Assembly: GCA_022432975.1 (NCBI GenBank)
Contig: CM039509.1
Coordinates: 7,069,043 to 7,133,042 of the forward strand
Origin: Begonia masoniana
Taxonomy: Eukaryota; Streptophyta; Magnoliopsida; Cucurbitales; Begoniaceae
Reading direction: 5' to 3'
DNA: 64,000 nt
The notes beneath the pieces are model-generated. The model worked only from the letters and a program-made list of their open reading frames with translations, was not told the DNA's origin and did no database searches. The position numbers were made by a program, and so were the translations under genes. Shown in pieces: positions 17,501 to 30,628 of this stretch; positions within the stretch are counted from its first letter, which is position 1, and each line of letters begins with the position of its first letter.

Positions 17501-18352
17501 AACAATGGTGAGCTCCTTTTCATTTTGAACTCTTTTCCTAAAACTAGAAAAGGTTTCAAAAGTCTCATCCTTAGACTTCAGAAAAAATACCCAGGTAAAT
17601 CTAGAAAAATTCCAAGATCGGATTTGGAATCGAATTTTCCTAGATTATCCTTAGTATTGAGGATGAAACATTTGCTTCCAAAGGCTCTAAAATACTTAAC
17701 AGTAGGAGTTTTGCCATTCCAAAGCTCATAGGGAGTTTTCTCAAGAATAGGTCTTATGGAGACCCGATTGAGAACATAGCAAGCTGTAGCAACAGCTTCA
17801 GCCCAGAAGTATTTAGGAAGGGAATTTTCATTAAGCATGGTCCTAGCTAACTCCTGGAGAGATCTATTCTTCCTCTCAACAACACCATTTTGCTGAGGAG
17901 TCCTAGGAGAAGAGAAGTTGTGCTCTATTCCATGTTTGAGACACAAAAGTTCAAATTTCTCATTTTCGAATTCTCCACCATGATCACTACGAATAGTAAC
18001 AATGGTGAGCTCCTTTTCATTTTGAACTCTTTTCCTAAAACTAGAAAAGGTTTCAAAAGTCTCATCCTTAGACTTCAGAAAAAATACCCAGGTAAATCTA
18101 GAAAAATCATCAACAATGACAAAGGCATAGAATTTGCCTCCTAAGCTTGCTGTATTAGAAGGACCGAAGAGGTCCATGTGAAGGAGTTGAAGTGGCTTAG
18201 AAGTGGAGATTGCATTCTTTGATGCAAAAGATCTTTTGATCTGCTTGCCCATTTGACAAGCTTCACAGACTTTATCCTTCTCAAAGGATATCTTAGGAAT
18301 CCCTCTAACTAAATTCTCCTTTTTCAACAGATTGTATTTATTTTTCAGCATG
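14566..18352 (-). pseudogene. Sirevirus unit A pol: rearranged integrase, RT and RNase H
   Basis: Remnant of the copia polyprotein. From the 5' side (high coordinates) it has the end of the GAG-pre-integrase region and an integrase core with [28 protein letters not shown] and the Glu-bearing [14 protein letters not shown]. The core region is then repeated in tandem (see 15750-18097). A jump into RT follows (YKLRKALYGLKQAPRAW, YVDDIIFGS), then RNase H (SGTCQFLGESLVSWYSKKQ, DNTSAINISKNP) ending at the TGA at 14566. Protease and roughly 800 bp between integrase and RT are deleted. A block of integrase sequence at about 15087-15170 sits inside the RT region. All joins share 6-10 bases with unit B sequence. 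It cannot encode a working polyprotein. Confidence 0.85.
15750..18097 (-). repeat. Five-copy tandem array of the integrase core region
   Basis: Boundaries at CTAGAAAAAT occur at 16192, 16648, 17145, 17601 and 18098, giving periods 456, 497, 456, 497, and the first partial unit starts at 15750. In unit B the two CTAGAAAAAT copies lie 497 bp apart (27779 and 28276), which explains the unit. The short units lack 41 bp between two TTCCAAAG copies, which shifts the frame. Single-base differences change stepwise along the array. Confidence 0.92.
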
Positions 18353-19524
18353 CCAAATGTTTAATAAAGCATTCTCAATAATAGGATTAAAACTGTTAAC
18401 TAAGTCATTAAAAACATCAATTAGTTCACCTTCTTCATTGTCACTTTCACTGTCACTTAAAACACTTGAAGGGGTAGACCTATCTGGTGCCATAAAGCAC
18501 AGATTGCAACTTCCTCATCTTCTGAAGATGAAGTGTCACCTTCACTGTCATCCCAAGTGGCCTTCATAGCCTTTTTCTGAATTTCTTGGGACCTTTAGCT
18601 TGTGGACAGTCAGCCTTCATGTGGCCTGGCTTTCCACATCCAAAACAGGTAAACTCCTTGTCTTTGGATTGCTTTTCATTCTTGGGAAACCTTCTTCCCT
18701 GCAGCTTCTTCCTTCGAAGGAACTTGCTGAATCTCCTGGTGATGAGTGCAATGTCCTCATCCTCTTCTTCTTCTTCATCCTCTGAGACTTCACATTTACT
18801 TGAAGAGGCTTTCATAGCAATATCTTTTCTTTTGGAGGTCTCTTTTTCCTTAAGATCTTCTTTCTCGTTTGACCTCATTGTGATATCATGTGTCATGAGA
18901 GATCCAATGAGCTCTTCAAGCTTTAGAGCTTTAAGATCCTTTGCTTCCTGAATTGCAGTCACCTTTGGCTGCCGCTTCTGGAAAGACACCTGAGGATCTT
19001 CCTGACCTGTTCTTCACTAGAATAAGGTTTACCAAGAGCTTTTAAACCATTAGTAATATTAGTAAATCTTGTAAACATGGAGGAGACAGACTCATCTTTG
19101 GGCATAGAAATACTTAAACCGTGACAGGGAGCTATTAAGGTTTTGTTTGCCTCCTTAACTTGATTTGTGCCCTCGGGGACCTCTAATAGGTGCCAAATCT
19201 CTTGGGCACTCTCACACCCTTGTACTCTATTGAATTCGTCTCTATTCAGAGCACAGTACAGAGTGTTTATAGCCTTTGCATTTAGGCTCAAATTCTTTTT
19301 ATCTGCTTCATTTAATTCTTGTGAGTTTTTGGGGATCCTAATACCATTCTCTGTTTTGAAGGCTATATATGGACCATTTCTATGTTATTCCATATGTCAT
19401 AGTCTATAGCCTGAACATAAATTCTCATTCTAGATTTCCAGTACACATAATCAATGCCATCGAAGAATGGAGGTCTAGTGGTAGACTGACCTTCCATTTG
19501 TGCAGAGTGTGTATTGAATGCCAT
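18353..19524 (-). pseudogene. Sirevirus unit A gag, frameshifted and truncated
   Basis: This is homologous to the intact unit B gag (30559-28985). The ATG is at 19524 (MAFNTHS). [14 protein letters not shown]-terminal motif follows, then capsid segments with [13 protein letters not shown], an acidic run, the first CCHC box [14 protein letters not shown] (near 18640) and a basic linker. Several one-base changes break the frame, for example around 19130 and 18580. Near 18353-18400 about 40 bp of the later pol region (ATAAAGCATTCTCAATAAT) are inserted. Beyond the coiled linker the sequence jumps straight to integrase at 18318 through shared ATTCTCCTT, so the second zinc knuckle and protease are missing. 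Confidence 0.85.
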
Positions 19525-19573
19525 TTCAAATAACACAATATATCTTAGATAAACAACTTAGAAAAAATATAAA

Positions 19574-19589
19574 CCTGGCTCTGATACCA
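19574..19589 (-). promoter_or_regulatory. Primer-binding site of Sirevirus unit A
   Basis: On minus, TGGTATCAGAGCCAGG lies two bases inside LTR-2. It is complementary to the 3' end of initiator tRNA-Met, the usual copia primer. Confidence 0.85.
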
Positions 19590-19591
19590 AT

Positions 19592-21180
19592 TGTAGGATC
19601 GAGATTTGTCTAAGAGGGGGGGTGAATTAGACTTTTAAAACTTAATTTGATAAACAATATAATTTCTCTCGATTGGTTAAATGCTTACAGCAGACAAAAC
19701 AAATAAAGTAAAGAGTAAGAGAGAAATTAACACCAGAGTTTTAACGTGGTTCGGCTCACCCAGCCTACATCCACGCTTCAAGGTTCACCCCTTGAAGATC
19801 CTTAACCTTCTCCTCGAGATTAACCTGATCGGAATTTCGGGCTCCGATCAACTCTGCCTTTACACTTCAGGATTATACTTCACGGGGCGATAATCCACAG
19901 CCTTACAGATGATTTGAGTTTGTAAAAATATAAAGCTCAGACTACAATCTCACAAAAGTGAATCCTCAAGTTAGGATTGAGAGATGTAGAGAGGAATACA
20001 GAGTGTGCAATAACTTTCGCAGCTAGGGCTCAGAATTCAAATTTGGCAAAAGTTAGTCTTCGAGCCTTTTCTTCTGCTTATATACTCTGTATAAATTTGC
20101 TTCATAAAATTGAATGTTTCTTTCTTCAAAATGGAGAAAAGTTACCGTTGGGAAGCATCCGTACTGAAGCAGCTATCCGTTGCGTCTGAAATTGTTGTTC
20201 GTCGTCGCCATTAAAGGTCTGGAGTTAATGCTGAAAACGACGTCACTGTAGCTTCGCGGCTAACTTTGAATTCTGGCGGAAGATTACCGGAAGATGTAGC
20301 TTCAAAACACTTGACACGTCATCGGAATGAGTATGCTTCAAAACGTCACCAGCATAAGTGTCTGGAAGCTTCATCGGCAGGCGCAACGTGAAAATCCGTC
20401 GGCAGATGCATCGAAGTCCATCGGCATGTGCAGCTTAAAAGCTATCGGCAAGTGTAGGCGCTGAATTCCATCGGCAGACGCATCCTTAAATTTCACCGGC
20501 ACAGACAATCTTCAAAGCCATCGGTAGATGTTTCTTTAAAAGCGCCATCGGCAGAAGTCTCTTTAAAAACCATCGGCAGATGAACTCATGAAAATTGTCG
20601 TCTAGTGATCGGCATGAGCAAGCTTGAACGTCATCGGTGTGAGTAGCGTCAAATGCTATCGGTAGATCCATCTTGACACGTCATCGGCATCTGTCTTCAG
20701 AAACGGCTATCGGCAGAGAAACATGTACTGACTTGACACGTCATCGGCATATGTCTTCAAAGATCATCGGCAGATGTAGCATATGAGACTTTGACACGTC
20801 ATCGGCATCTGTCTTCAGAAACAGCTATCGGCAGAGAAAACATGTACTGACTTGACACGTCATCGGATATGTCTTCAAAGACGCTTTCGGCAGATGATAA
20901 CTTCTAAACGGCATCTTCTTCTGTTTAGCAATCGGCAGAGGCTTCCACTTTTTTATGTATAGTCATCGGTAGAAGCACGCGTTTTACAGCCCTGTTTTTC
21001 TGTTCTGCTCTGTATACTCAAACCGATTTTATTAGACAACTAAAATACCCTTGTTCAGGATATTGTCAACCAAACATGTATTGATAATTCTTATTTAAAT
21101 ACACATAATCAAATTGTATACTTAATACACAAATACATAATCAAAAACAAATTATGACTTAAACACTCTATAAGTCGACA
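19592..21180 (-). mobile_element. LTR-2 of the Sirevirus array (shared LTR)
   Basis: This 1589-bp LTR lies between TGTAGGATCGAG at 19592 and GTCGACA at 21180. It is the 3' LTR of unit B (polypurine tract adjoining at 21181) and the 5' LTR of unit A (PBS adjoining at 19589). It differs from LTR-3 by scattered single bases, mostly one-base indels in short runs. About two dozen degenerate CATCGGCAGATG motifs fill 20300-20970. A CCAGCCTACATCCACG block near 19760 is a common copia U5/R feature. Confidence 0.92.
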
Positions 21181-21402
21181 ATCTCCCCCTTTTTGATTAT
21201 GACAATATAAATTTGATTAGCTTTGATACTCTCCCATAATTCTAGCCGCTCCCCCATAGTATATGCATTTGATTAGAATAACCATTCATAGCAATTCCAA
21301 AATCACAGTGTACAGTGTATATCCAAGGAATAGACTCAATCAAATATAGTATTCTCAATCAAATATAGTATTCTCAATCAAATATAGTATTCTCCCCCAT
21401 TG
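21181..21402 (-). promoter_or_regulatory. Clustered polypurine tracts upstream of LTR-2
   Basis: On minus the tract AAAAAGGGGGAGAT directly adjoins the LTR. Two more copies (TATGGGGGAGC near 21250 and AATGGGGGAGA near 21395) lie within 220 bp. Multiple PPTs before the 3' LTR are a reported Sirevirus trait. A 19-bp repeat containing ATCAAATATAGTATTC occurs three times at about 21337-21393. Confidence 0.8.
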
Positions 21403-21484
21403 ACATTATCAAAAAAATAGTGCATTTAACATTAGAGTATATGTTGTAAACTAAAGATAGTCATTGAAAAGAACAGCAAAAAGA

Positions 21485-21784
21485 ATCACTATCTGAAGCG
21501 ATCTAAATGACGATTCCAAAAAGCTCTCTGAACATAAGAGGGCACGTCACGGTGGGGATTGAAAAATCCATCCACCAGAGCTTGAAGGAAAGCATGATCT
21601 CTTGGAAGAGGCGATTGATAGACCACCATTGCCAGACAGGGATCAGGAGATGGAGAAGGCTCCCGGGATACTTCCACGGCCAAGCAAGGAGGAGACTCTA
21701 CAGAAGGACCAGAGCACACATCCATACTTGGTGGAGGAGAAGCTTCCATTGGACAGGCTGGAGGAGAGGAAGATTCAGGAGCTG
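21485..21784 (-). repeat. Extra copy of the env-like C-terminus
   Basis: These 300 bp repeat 22493-22790 (same C-terminal env-like coding sequence ending WNRHLDRFR) and end abruptly at the A tract. In the second copy the same point continues normally into env. This is either a duplication or an assembly repeat created around the homopolymer. Confidence 0.85.
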
Positions 21785-22492
<708 letters not shown>

Positions 22493-24692
22493 CTATCTGA
22501 AGCGATCTAAATGACGATTCCAAAAAGCTCTCTGAACATAAGAGGGCACGTCACGGTGGGGATTGAAAAATCCATCCACCAGAGCTTGAAGGAAAGCATG
22601 ATCTCTTGGAAGAGGCGATTGATAGACCACCATTGCCAGACAGGGATCAGGAGATGGAGAAGGCTCCCGGGATACTTCCACGGCCAAGCAAGGAGGAGAC
22701 TCTACAGAAGGACCAGAGCACACATCCATACTTGGTGGAGGAGAAGCTTCCATTGGACAGGCTGGAGGAGAGGAAGATTCAGGAGCTGAGGAAGATGTAG
22801 GAAGAGTGAACTTGAGCTCAGCCTCATGAAGATCTAGGGGCATGAGACGCACATCTTCAAAAACAGCAGGCCTGGAAAGGGGAAGAAGCAAATCTTCAAA
22901 GCAGGCCTCGGGATTATTGAGACCAGAGCATGATGGTTCGGGTTCAGGCTCAGGTTCAGGTGTCAACGCGGCAATGGACAATTGGAGTTTCTCAAGTTCT
23001 CTGACAACCATTCGCCTATTACCATCATCTTTGTAGACAGCAGGCCAAGACCAGTATCCAGAGCAACGCCATGTCCTGATGATTCTTATCAATTTTACTT
23101 TGGAGAGTACTGAGGGCAAGTGCCAAGGTTGGTAATCAAGGCTTGCCATCTCATTGTACTGAGCCTCTGTTAAGGAAAATCGCCTGTGATATGTTATGGG
23201 AGTTGCAGGAGTTGCAGGAGTTTCAGGAGTATTGGAGAGAGGTGGTTGGACTGGCAGAGCAATTGGAGCTGGTTGGACAGGTGATGGAGGGTGCACCTCT
23301 TGCTGATCGGGAGATGGATGAGGTGAAGGTTCATGAGTTGGAGATGGAGGTGCGGAAGGTTCATGGTTGGAGAGGCTGAAGGTGGTTGAGCTGGAACTGG
23401 AGGAGCCGTAGGTGGTAAGGAAAGAGTAGGTGGAGAGGGAGGTGGAGGAACTGGAGATGGTAGAGCTGGAGGACCATGAGTGAAAATTGAAGAAATAGCT
23501 CGAATTACCGGAGAGATGGAAGGAAAAGCAGGCTGAGAAGGTAATACGAGAGAAGGTGGAGGAGAAGGAGGCTGTTCAGGAATAGGAAGAGATACAGAGG
23601 AGGAGCAGAGGTGGCCTCTGAAATGGGTGCCATGGAGGAGGGAGCAATCCTACGCCTACGCACTAAAGGAGAAGGTGGGGGGCTTGAATCCTGAGATTGA
23701 CATACAGTGTCATCTCCTCCTTCAGCAGTTGACTGCTCAGGCAGGAATAAGCTTGCGTTTACCACGCCTGACAGGAACTGCCTTAGAAACCTTTTGCTTA
23801 GCCTATTCAAAGAAGGCTCTCCTTGTCCGATTCTTTTTAGTCCCATCTTGTTGAGAGAGGCTTGGGAATAATAATTGGAGGGCAGAAGTCTCACAGGCTC
23901 TTCCTCTCAGGAAGGACAACCTCAAGATGAGCAAATAACCGCATAAGAAGCAATTATACGGTAAGGATGTAGCCTTAGAGGATACTGCTAAAATCATCCT
24001 TCGAACCACAATGTACCCAACATTGAAGGGTGTCTTGAAATAGAGAGCAAACAGAACAATAGCTCCATTGCGCTCACCTCATCATAATGTCCACCCTTGG
24101 GAACAATATTGAAATCTATCATATACGAAAAAATTTGCCCTTGGGGTCAAAGGTCTGCCCTTTAACTGATCAGGAGAAGAATTAGGGTCCAAAGCAATTT
24201 CCCTTAAGAACTGAAAACCATCTTCTGTTCCAAAGAAGGGTAGATCAGGGCCAGTCACATACTTGTAGGGGCAGTTATCCAAATGAGGAGCTTTCGGAAG
24301 AGCATTATGGACTGCGGGGTTATTTCTATGCATTTGTTATATACATAGCTCTTAATGGAAGAAAAATCAGAGGTAAAGCTAAGATTAGCATAAAACATCC
24401 GGATAGCTTCCTGGTAGAAGAAGGATTCGGTTTCAAACAGTCCAATTACCCAAGATCCGTCAAGGGTTCTATAATGTCCATCCCAGCTAAAGTTTCAAAA
24501 TCAATACCTTTACTGAGAATTAACGATCTGAACTGGTAATCGTCATGAAACTTTTCTCGGCAGCTTTAGTGAGAAAGTAGAAAGATGGAAACTCATTCGC
24601 CCTTGGAATCTCACGAGGAGGGCAAGCAGAAACCTTAGCCTTTTTCTTGGCCTGAACGGAATGGCTTGAGACGTAGAACCGGTATGCTCCAT
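22493..24692 (-). pseudogene. Env-like frame of Sirevirus unit B
   Basis: This is homologous to the unit A env-like frame and starts at the same ATG context (24692, MEHTG). The globular N-terminal region (CPYKYVTGPDLPFF, LREIALDPNSS) is present. So are the basic patch, a shorter Pro-rich region, the E-P run, one to two 13-residue repeats and, unlike unit A, the natural C-terminus with QALVDGFFNPHRDVPSYVQR ending at 22493. At least half a dozen one-base indels break the frame (near 23030, 23350, 23600, 23810, 23960 and 24130), mostly in short runs. They could be real decay or consensus errors. No membrane span is evident. Neighbours are the PPTs on one side and the pol-env spacer with its A tract on the other. 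Confidence 0.8.
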
Positions 24693-24831
24693 TGAAAGAC
24701 TAGGAGTCAGAAAGAGGGTTGGTAGGGCAGGGGAATTTTGTAGAAAGAGCGCGAAAGATGAAGAGTTTCAGTGAAGAAGGATGATTTAAAAGAAATAGAT
24801 TGACCGCCCGACGAAGAATCACACGTGTCAC

Positions 24832-25877
<1,046 letters not shown>

Positions 25878-27011
25878 TCATTTTCTATCAACCCTAATGA
25901 GACCTAACCTTATTCTTATATTGTTGAATGTCTTCTCATCCAAGGGCTTGGTAAAGATGTCTGCAAGTTGATCTATAGAATTGACAAACTCTAAAGAAAC
26001 ATCTCCTCTTGAACATATCTCTAATGAAAATGATATCTGACATCTATATGCTTTGTTCTAGAGTGTTGAATAGGATTTTAGAGATGTTTATGGCACTGGT
26101 GTTATCACACCGAATAGGAATCCTGTCATAAAATAGATTATAATCTTCCAAAGTTTGCTTCATCCATAACATTTGTGCACAGCAACTGCCAGCAGCAATA
26201 TATTCACTTTCAGCAGTTGATAGTGCGACAGAATTTTGTTTCTTAGAATACCAGGAAACTAGAGATTCACCAAGGAATTGACATGTTCCACTGGTGCTTT
26301 TCCTATCCACCAGACTACCTGCATAATCAGAATCTGAGTAGCCAATCAGATCGAAGAAGTACCTTTGGATACCATAATCCTAAGTCAGAGTTCCACTTAA
26401 ATACTAAAGATTCTTTTGACAGCAGTTAAGTGAGTTCCTTAGGAGCAACCTGAAATCTAGCACAGAGACACACACTGAAAGAATATCTGGTCTGCTTGCA
26501 GTCAGATATAGCAAAGATCCAATCATACCACGATATTTCTTAATGTCTACACTGATTCCTTTTTCATCTTTATCCAACTTAGTAGTGATGCTCATAGGAG
26601 TCTTGGAAGACTTAACAGATTCTAATCCGAATTTCTTAAGAAGTTCCTTGATGTATTTTTCTTGACAGAAGAAAATTCCATCAGGGGATTGACAGATCTG
26701 AATCCTAAGAAAAACTTTAACTCCCCCATCATACTCATTTCAAATTCACTCTTCATGAGGGAAGAAAAACTCATTACACATATTGACATTAGTTGAGCCA
26801 AAAATAATGTCATCGACATAAATTTGAACCAACAGAATGTCCTTCTCCTTTTGCATGGTAAACAGAGTTGAATCGGAGTTACCCTTTTTGAAATTCCTTT
26901 CCTCAAGGAAATTCTTCAATCTGTCATACCAAGCTCTAGGAGCCTGCTTAAGTCCATACAGAGCTTTCCTAAGCTTGTACACATGATCGGGTTTGTCAAA
27001 AGATTCAAACC
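25878..27011 (-). pseudogene. Sirevirus unit B reverse transcriptase and RNase H, frameshifted
   Basis: This continues the pol frame that ends at 27012. It contains VYKLRKALYGLKQAPRAW, LLVQIYVDDIIFGSTNVN with the catalytic YVDD, GELKFFLGF, a TASRPDIL block and RNase H with STSGTCQFLGESLVSWY and DNTSAINIS. The frame shifts near 27012, near 26765 (one extra A relative to unit A), near 26700, near 26480 and near 26075. Each shift lies in or beside a short run. The end of pol corresponds to the TGA at 25878. Unit A keeps an open RNase H over the same stretch, so the shifts are specific to this copy or to its consensus. Confidence 0.85.
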
Positions 27012-28984
27012 CTAAGGGTTGCTCAACAAAACTTCTTCATTTATGAAACCATTTAAAAATGCACTCTTTACATCCATTTGAAAGAGTGTGAAGTTCTTGT
27101 AGCAGGCAAAAGCTAGAAGCATCCTAATTGATTCCAGTCTAGCTACAGGGGCAAAAGATTCCTCAAAATCAATACCCTCTTCTTGAGAGTACCCCTTAGC
27201 GACCAGTCTAGCCTTGTTCCTTATAACAATCTCATTTTCATCCAATTTATTCTTAAAGACCCACTTAGTTCCAATAATGGGATGATCCATAGGCCTCGGA
27301 ACAAGTTCCCATACCTTGCTCCTTTCAAATTGATTTAGCTCCTCTTGCATAGCTAAAATCCAATACTCATCATTCTCGGCCTCTTTAAACTTCTTAGGCT
27401 CTACTTGAGAGATAAATGCCACATTGGCACAAAGATTCCTAAGAGAGGATCTAGTCTTAACACCTAGTGATGGATCACCTAAGATTTCCTCTATTGAATG
27501 ATTTCTAATATATTTCCAATCTCTAGGAAGATCTGCAGATTCAGCTTTGACAGGGACTATCTCAAGAGAACTAGAGGATGGTTCTAAAGATTTTTCTATT
27601 TGAAGAGAATCACTAGGCTTTTCTAAAGAAAGAGAATCCAATTGTTTCTCCAAACCATCATCCTCATCCACATTAATTGATGGTTGAGGAGTCTCATCAA
27701 AATTGATATGAACAGATTCTTCAACAACTAGAGTTCTCTTATTGAATACCCTATATGCTTTGCTGGTAAGAGAATATCCTAGAAAAATTCCAAGATCGGA
27801 TTTGGAATCGAATTTTCCTAGATTATCCTTAGTATTGAGGATGAAACATTTGCTTCCAAAGGCTCTAAAATACTTAACAGTAGGAGTTTTGCCATTCCAA
27901 AGCTCATAGGGAGTTTTCTCAAGCATAGGTCTTATGGAGACCCGATTGAGAACATAGCAAGCTGTAGCAACAGCTTCAGCCCAGAAGTATTTAGGAAGGG
28001 AATTTTCATTAAGCATAGTCCTAGCTAACTCCTGGAGAGATCTATTCTTCCTCTCAACAACACCATTTTGCTGAGGAGTCCTAGGAGAAGAGAAGTTGTG
28101 CTCAATTCCATGTTTGAGACACAAAAGTTCAAATTTCTCATTTTCAAATTCTCCACCATGATCACTACGAATAGTAACAATGGTGAGCTCCTTTTCATTT
28201 TGAACTCTTTTCCTAAAACTAGAAAAGGTTTCAAAAGTCTCATCCTTAGACTTCAGAAAAAATACCCAGGTAAATCTAGAAAAATCATCAACAATGACAA
28301 AGGCATAGAATTTGCCTCCTAAGCTTGCTGTATTAGAAGGACCGAAGAGGTCCATGTGAAGGAGTTGAAGTGGCTTAGAAGTGGAGATTGCATTCTTTGA
28401 TGCAAAAAATCTTTTGATCTGCTTGCCCATTTGACAAGCTTCACAGACTTTATCCTTCTCAAAGGATATCTTAGGAATCCCTCTAACTAAATTCTCCTTA
28501 GTAATCTTAGCTAAGGTATCCATTCCTACGTGACCTAATCTCCTATGCCAAGTCCAGCAGTCATTAGAAGAATTCACAGCAAAACATTTTTCATCAGATA
28601 CAGTAATATCATCTAAGTCAATAGTATAGATGTTATCTTTCCTATAACCAGTGAACAGGGTTTTGTCATTAGATGCATCTTTAATTATACATGAGTTTGA
28701 TTTAAAAATCACCTCATATCCTTTATCACATAACTGGCTAATACTAAGCAGATTATGCTTTAATCCATATACTAATAAAGCATTCTCAATAATAGGATTA
28801 AAGCTGTTACCTATGTTGCCAATGCCAACAATTTTACCTTTTTGGTTTCCACCAAAAGTAACACTTCCTTTCTTCTTGTTGACAACTGCAAACTTGGTTG
28901 AGTCTCCTGTCATATGCCTCGAACATCCACTGTCGAGATACCATTGATTTCTCCCAGGAGAACAGTCAACCTGCAAAACAAAGA
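27012..28984 (-). CDS. Sirevirus unit B protease-integrase-RT start (open reading frame)
   Basis: A 650-residue open stretch of the copia polyprotein. In order it has the protease [14 protein letters not shown] (catalytic D-S-G), the GAG-pre-integrase zinc motif ([12 protein letters not shown]...CEACQMGKQ), the integrase core with [27 protein letters not shown] and [14 protein letters not shown], a [14 protein letters not shown]-terminal domain, a Ser-rich linker, and the RT opening [27 protein letters not shown] and [11 protein letters not shown]. It then runs out of frame near 27015. The frame is one base off from gag; a missing base after WVPKK (near 28990) would explain this. No ATG opens the frame, as expected for a polyprotein. 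It is partial as written. Confidence 0.9.
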
Positions 28985-30559
28985 TCAGGTTGTCTTCTTA
29001 GGTACCCAAATCTTTTGGGTCCTAGTGTTAGGCCTGGTTCCCTTAGGAACCCATTGTAATTTGTTACCTGATTTCATACTGTTTGTTTTTAAAGGACATA
29101 AAAAAGACTTATGTCCTACTTCATTACACATGTGGCACACAGTAGATTTAACGAAGAAATTTTTAAAGACTTTCTTTTTATTAATCTTGTCATAGCCTAA
29201 ACCAGTTCTGTCAAAGTTCGCTCTCTGACCTGCTATGACCATCTTAAATAGTTTTTCGCCCTTAGTGAAGTTCAGAATAATATTATTCAAATCTTCGTTT
29301 TTGCTTTTAAGCTTATCAATTTCCTTGACATGCAAGTCTACATCTTTAGTATGCTTTTCTAAAAAATCTGCATTCTCCTTTTTCAACAGATTGTATTTAT
29401 TTTTCAGCATGCCAAACTGTTTAACTAAGTCATTAAAAACATCAATTAGTTCACCTTCTTCATTGTCACTTTCACTGTCACTTAAAACACTTGAAGGAGT
29501 ACTAACCTTATCCTCGTGTGCCATAAAGCACAGATTTGCAACTTCCTCATCTTCTGAAGATGAAGTGTCACCTTCACTGTCATCCCAAGTGGCCTTCATA
29601 GCCTTTTTCCTGAATTTCTTGGGACCTTTAGCTTGTGGACAGTCAGCCTTCATGTGGCCTGGCTTTCCACATCCAAAACAGGTAAACTCCTTGTCTTTGG
29701 ATTGCTTTTCATTCTTGGGAAACCTTCTTCCCTGCAGCTTCTTCCTTCGAAGGAACTTGCTGAATCTCCTGGTGATGAGTGCAATGTCCTCATCCTCTTC
29801 TTCTTCTTCATCCTCTGAGACTTCACATTTACTTGAAGAGGCTTTCATAGCAATATCTTTTCTTTTGGAGGTCTCTTTTTCCTTAAGATCTTCTTTCTCG
29901 TTTGACCTCATTGTGATCTCATGTGTCATGAGAGATCCAATGAGCTCTTCAAGCTTTAGAGCTTTAAGATCATTTGCTTCCTGAATTGCAGTCACCTTTG
30001 GCTGCCAGCTTCTTGGAAGACACCTGAGGATCTTCCTGACCTGTTCTTCACTAGAATAAGGTTTACCAAGAGCTTTTAAACCATTAGTAATATTAGTAAA
30101 TCTTGTAAACATGGAGGAGACAGACTCATCTTTGGGCATAGAAAATAATTCATACTCGTGAATGAGCATATTCAGTTTGCTCTCCTTAACTTGATTTGTG
30201 CCCTCGTGTGTGACCTCTAATAGGTGCCAAATCTCTTGGGCACTCTCACACCCTTGTACTCTATTGAATTCGTCTCTATTCAGAGCACAGTACAGAGTGT
30301 TTATAGCCTTTGCATTTAGGCTCAAATTCTTTTTATCTGCTTCATTTAATTCTTGTGAGTTTTTGGGGATCCTAATACCATTCTCTGTTTTGAAGGCTAT
30401 ATATGGACCATTTTCTATGTTATTCCATATGTCATAGTCTATAGCCTGAACATAAATTCTCATTCTAGATTTCCAGTACACATAGTCAATGCCATCGAAG
30501 AATGGAGGTCTAGTGGTAGACTGACCTTCCATTTGTGCAGAGTGTGTATTGAATGCCAT
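28985..30559 (-). CDS. Sirevirus unit B gag, intact
   Basis: Nucleocapsid/capsid protein of about 524 residues that packages element RNA in cytoplasmic particles. I chose the ATG at 30559 (MAFNTHSAQ), which lies about 50 bp from the PBS and matches unit A. It has [17 protein letters not shown] near the N-terminus, [17 protein letters not shown] in the capsid, an acidic EEEEDED stretch, a first CCHC box [14 protein letters not shown], a predicted coiled-coil linker ([17 protein letters not shown] and following), a second zinc box [14 protein letters not shown] and the ending IWVPKK. Long gags with two boxes and a linker are typical of the SIRE lineage. The stop falls at the gag-pol border, with pol in another frame. 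Confidence 0.92.
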   Translation of the reverse strand: MAFNTHSAQMEGQSTTRPPFFDGIDYVYWKSRMRIYVQAIDYDIWNNIENGPYIAFKTENGIRIPKNSQELNEADKKNLSLNAKAINTLYCALNRDEFNRVQGCESAQEIWHLLEVTHEGTNQVKESKLNMLIHEYELFSMPKDESVSSMFTRFTNITNGLKALGKPYSSEEQVRKILRCLPRSWQPKVTAIQEANDLKALKLEELIGSLMTHEITMRSNEKEDLKEKETSKRKDIAMKASSSKCEVSEDEEEEEDEDIALITRRFSKFLRRKKLQGRRFPKNEKQSKDKEFTCFGCGKPGHMKADCPQAKGPKKFRKKAMKATWDDSEGDTSSSEDEEVANLCFMAHEDKVSTPSSVLSDSESDNEEGELIDVFNDLVKQFGMLKNKYNLLKKENADFLEKHTKDVDLHVKEIDKLKSKNEDLNNIILNFTKGEKLFKMVIAGQRANFDRTGLGYDKINKKKVFKNFFVKSTVCHMCNEVGHKSFLCPLKTNSMKSGNKLQWVPKGTRPNTRTQKIWVPKKTT

Positions 30560-30610
30560 TTCAAATAACACAATATATCTTAGATAAACAACTTAGACAA
30601 TATATATAAA

Positions 30611-30626
30611 CCTTGCTCTGATACCA
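30611..30626 (-). promoter_or_regulatory. Primer-binding site of Sirevirus unit B
   Basis: On minus, TGGTATCAGAGCAAGG lies two bases inside LTR-3 and is complementary to initiator tRNA-Met. Confidence 0.87.
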
Positions 30627-30628
30627 AT

